Origin: Flavobacteriales bacterium UBA7430 | Lineage (GTDB): Bacteria > Bacteroidota > Bacteroidia > Flavobacteriales > UBA7430 | Direction of reading: 5' to 3' | DNA: 16,899 nt | Assembly: GCA_002478765.1 (NCBI GenBank) | Contig: DLQO01000042.1 | Span: forward strand, 1 to 16,899 | In this document: piece by piece, positions 14,507-16,899 of the stretch | Numbering within the stretch: the first letter of the stretch is position 1 | Layout of the letters: the number at the start of each line of letters is the position of its first letter | Notes under the pieces: generated by a model | Told to the model about the DNA's origin: nothing | The model's database searches: none | Seen by the model: the letters and a program-made list of their open reading frames with translations, nothing else | Translations under genes and position numbers: made by a program

Positions 14507-16899
14507 ATGAGTGAAGAAATGGAACATTCTGAAGACAACTTCAATCTGGAAGAACAGGAAGTGAGCACGGTAACACATGTGGACGGAATGTATGAAGGTT
14601 GGTTTTTAGATTACGCCTCTTATGTCATTCTCGAAAGAGCCGTTCCAGACATTCACGATGGTTTAAAGCCTGTTCAGCGTCGCATTCTTCATTCGCTAAA
14701 AGAGATGGATGATGGTCGGTACAATAAAGTGGCCAATGTGATTGGTAATACCATGAAATATCACCCGCACGGTGATGCTTCTATTGGTGATGCCCTGGTG
14801 AATATGGGGCAAAAAGACCTCCTCATCGACATGCAGGGAAACTGGGGTAATATTCTTACAGGAGATCGAGCTGCAGCACCAAGATATATAGAGTCTCGAC
14901 TGTCTAAGTTTGCCTTAGAAGTTGTGTTTAATCCAAAGATTACAGAATGGATACCGACGTATGACGGTCGGACCAAAGAACCGGTAACACTTCCCGTAAA
15001 ATTCCCTTTATTATTAGTACAAGGGGTAGAAGGGATTGCCGTTGGTTTGTCCACTAAAATAATGCCTCACAACTTTGTAGAATTGATCGATGCTTCCATT
15101 TCTATTTTAAGAGGCAGAGGGATGAAGGTTTATCCCGATTTCCCAACGGGTGGTATTGCCGATTTCTCGCAATACAATGATGGGCAACGAGGTGGTAAAA
15201 TAAAAGTAAGAGCTCGTATTGAGCAGGTAGATGCCAAGCAGCTTAGAATTACTGAAGTCCCTTTTGCCACCACAACTTCGAGTTTGATCGATTCCGTTAT
15301 CAAAGCCAATGAAAAAGGCAAAATAAAGATCAAGAAGATCGAAGATAATACGGCAGAGTTTGTAGAAATTCTAATTCATCTTCCTGCAGGAGTTTCTCCC
15401 GATAAAACCATTGATGCCTTGTATGCATTCTCCGATTGTGAGACATCAATCTCGCCGAATGCTTGTATCATCAAAAACGACAAACCGTATTTTATGACGG
15501 TTTCAGACATTCTGAAACAATCTACGGCTCACACCTTACATCTATTAAAGGCCGAACTGGAAATCTTATTAGCAGAACAACAGGCGCTATGGCATTTTGC
15601 TTCTTTAGAGCGAATTTTTATTGAGAATAAAATTTATCGCGATATTGAAGAATGTGAAACCTGGGAAGCTGTCATCGAAGCCATCCGAATAGGACTTCAA
15701 CCGCACATTAAGCATCTAAAAGATCCTGTAACAGATGAAGACATCCTTCGTCTTACCGAAATAAAAATCAAGCGAATCTCAAAATTTGACTTAGACAAGG
15801 CGAATGAAAATCTAAAGAGAATTGAAGAGACTATTGCCGAATTGATCGATAAGCTCGCCAATCTGGTTGATTATGCGGTTGATTATTTTAAAGGCTTAAA
15901 GAAGAAATACAAAGAAGGAAGAACCCGTAAAACTGAGATCAGAACTTTCGAAACCATTGTTGCTTCCAAAGTGGCTATTAGAAATCAGAAATTGTACTTC
16001 AATAAAGAAGAAGGATTTATAGGAACTTCACTACGTAAAGATGAGTTTGTGTGTGAGTGTTCGGACATTGATAACGTTATTGTGTTTCGAAACGATGGAA
16101 AAATGACCGTGACTAAAGTCGCTCCGAAAACCTTTGTGGGTAAAGGAGTCATTCACATTGCCATATTCAAGAAAAATGACACACGTACCATTTACAATTT
16201 GATTTATCGTGACGGTAAACAAGGAAACACCTACAGGAAGCGTTTTCCTGTGAAAAGCATCACACGTGATAAAGAATACGATTTAACAGTTGGTAACAAA
16301 GGCAGTAAGGTGTTGCATTTTTCGGCCAATCCGAATGGCGAAGCCGAGGTGGTTACAGTAATCTTAAAATCACAAGCGAAAACAAAAAAATTAAAGTTCG
16401 ATACAGATTTTGCTGACTTAGCCATAAAGGGTAGAGGTTCCAGGGGGAATCTGGTTTCAAAACACCCCGTAAGTAAAGTGGAGTTAAAGTCAAAAGGCGT
16501 GTCAACCTTAGCAGCTCAGAAAATTTGGTTTGACGACACCGTTCAGCGATTAAATATTGATGGCAGAGGTGATCTTTTAGGCGAGTTTGCTGGAGATGAT
16601 AAAATACTTGTCATTTCTCAATCCGGAGAATACCAACTTTTAGGTTTTGATTTAAGTACCCATTTCCCCGAGGATATGGTGGTGCTCGAAAAATTCCATC
16701 CTAAAAAACCTGTCAGTGCGATTTATTGGGATGCTTCCAAATCGAAATACTATGTAAAGCGATTCCTGGTTGAGGTTTCAGATAAAAAAGTGAGTTTTAT
16801 ATCAGAAAGTGATGGCTCTTATTTAGAGGTTGTGTCCACCGATTCCCTTCCTGTAGCCGAAATAGAGTTTACGAAAGAACGCAACAAGGATCAAAGGCC
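14507..16899 (+). CDS. parC: DNA topoisomerase IV subunit A (3' end missing)
   Basis: This open frame starts with ATG two bases after the parE stop and continues for 797 complete codons to the right edge with no stop. It is the DNA-cleaving subunit. The winged-helix and tower region begins with DYASYVILERAVPDIHDGLK (35-54). The catalytic tyrosine is Y127 in APRYIESRLS, next to R126. The quinolone-determining segment reads YHPHGDASIGDAL (85-97), with alanine (A91) where E. coli GyrA and ParC carry serine. A coiled-coil stretch lies near 430-480, and the C-terminal DNA-wrapping domain follows from about 485, with a degenerate GyrA-box-like KGRGSRGN at 641-648. Relatives are about 850-920 residues, so roughly the last 50-120 residues are missing. 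It is surely co-transcribed and perhaps translationally coupled with parE. Confidence 0.93.
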   Translation, partial: MSEEMEHSEDNFNLEEQEVSTVTHVDGMYEGWFLDYASYVILERAVPDIHDGLKPVQRRILHSLKEMDDGRYNKVANVIGNTMKYHPHGDASIGDALVNMGQKDLLIDMQGNWGNILTGDRAAAPRYIESRLSKFALEVVFNPKITEWIPTYDGRTKEPVTLPVKFPLLLVQGVEGIAVGLSTKIMPHNFVELIDASISILRGRGMKVYPDFPTGGIADFSQYNDGQRGGKIKVRARIEQVDAKQLRITEVPFATTTSSLIDSVIKANEKGKIKIKKIEDNTAEFVEILIHLPAGVSPDKTIDALYAFSDCETSISPNACIIKNDKPYFMTVSDILKQSTAHTLHLLKAELEILLAEQQALWHFASLERIFIENKIYRDIEECETWEAVIEAIRIGLQPHIKHLKDPVTDEDILRLTEIKIKRISKFDLDKANENLKRIEETIAELIDKLANLVDYAVDYFKGLKKKYKEGRTRKTEIRTFETIVASKVAIRNQKLYFNKEEGFIGTSLRKDEFVCECSDIDNVIVFRNDGKMTVTKVAPKTFVGKGVIHIAIFKKNDTRTIYNLIYRDGKQGNTYRKRFPVKSITRDKEYDLTVGNKGSKVLHFSANPNGEAEVVTVILKSQAKTKKLKFDTDFADLAIKGRGSRGNLVSKHPVSKVELKSKGVSTLAAQKIWFDDTVQRLNIDGRGDLLGEFAGDDKILVISQSGEYQLLGFDLSTHFPEDMVVLEKFHPKKPVSAIYWDASKSKYYVKRFLVEVSDKKVSFISESDGSYLEVVSTDSLPVAEIEFTKERNKDQR

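Overview
The window looks like ordinary chromosomal core DNA from a member of the Bacteroidota, most likely Flavobacteriia/Flavobacteriales. This rests on recognisable family versions of the proteins: an OstA/LptA-like protein, a small Bacteroidota-only protein usually mislabelled 'ABC transporter ATPase', adjacent Bacteroidota-type parE and parC, and a flavobacterial-type bifunctional Rel. It also rests on AT-rich DNA, the near absence of Shine-Dalgarno sequences before the genes, and a perfect TAnnTTTG promoter element before glyA. I see no insertion sequence, phage gene, CRISPR array, rRNA or tRNA, and no gap above about 165 bases without a gene.

Layout. Positions 1-375 hold the 3' part of the small conserved protein on the plus strand. 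It converges on a long minus-strand block (396-9970). In transcription order this block is fahA (tyrosine catabolism), rel (ppGpp synthase/hydrolase), a fur-family regulator, purA, an OstA-like envelope protein, a small outer-membrane beta-barrel protein, and a five-helix LTA-synthase/sulfatase-like membrane enzyme. From 10052 the plus strand carries glyA, ychF, parE and the first 797 codons of parC, which runs off the right edge. glyA and fahA diverge from an 81-bp spacer holding the clearest promoter motif in the window.

Four rho-independent terminators are visible: after the beta-barrel gene, after purA, after glyA and after ychF. They split the DNA into a probable rel-fur-purA unit, a beta-barrel unit, single-gene glyA and ychF units, and a parE-parC unit with a 2-base gap. 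The purA terminator is odd: it fills the whole 30-base gap to the OstA-like gene, so that gene's start codon directly follows the U-run.

Functional logic. Rel and PurA are both purine-nucleotide enzymes, and ppGpp is known to inhibit PurA in E. coli, so their sharing a unit makes sense; Fur would add metal sensing. The three envelope genes (OstA-like, beta-barrel, LTA-synthase-like) follow one another and may relate to the outer leaflet or periplasm. parE and parC together encode topoisomerase IV.

I found no convincing new multi-gene system. The points most worth checking are the purA/OstA-like junction, the homopolymer cluster in fahA, the LTA-synthase-like enzyme in a Gram-negative, the rel-fur-purA linkage, the small inverted repeat at the fur start, and two start codons (fahA, parE) that a longest-ORF caller would place wrongly.
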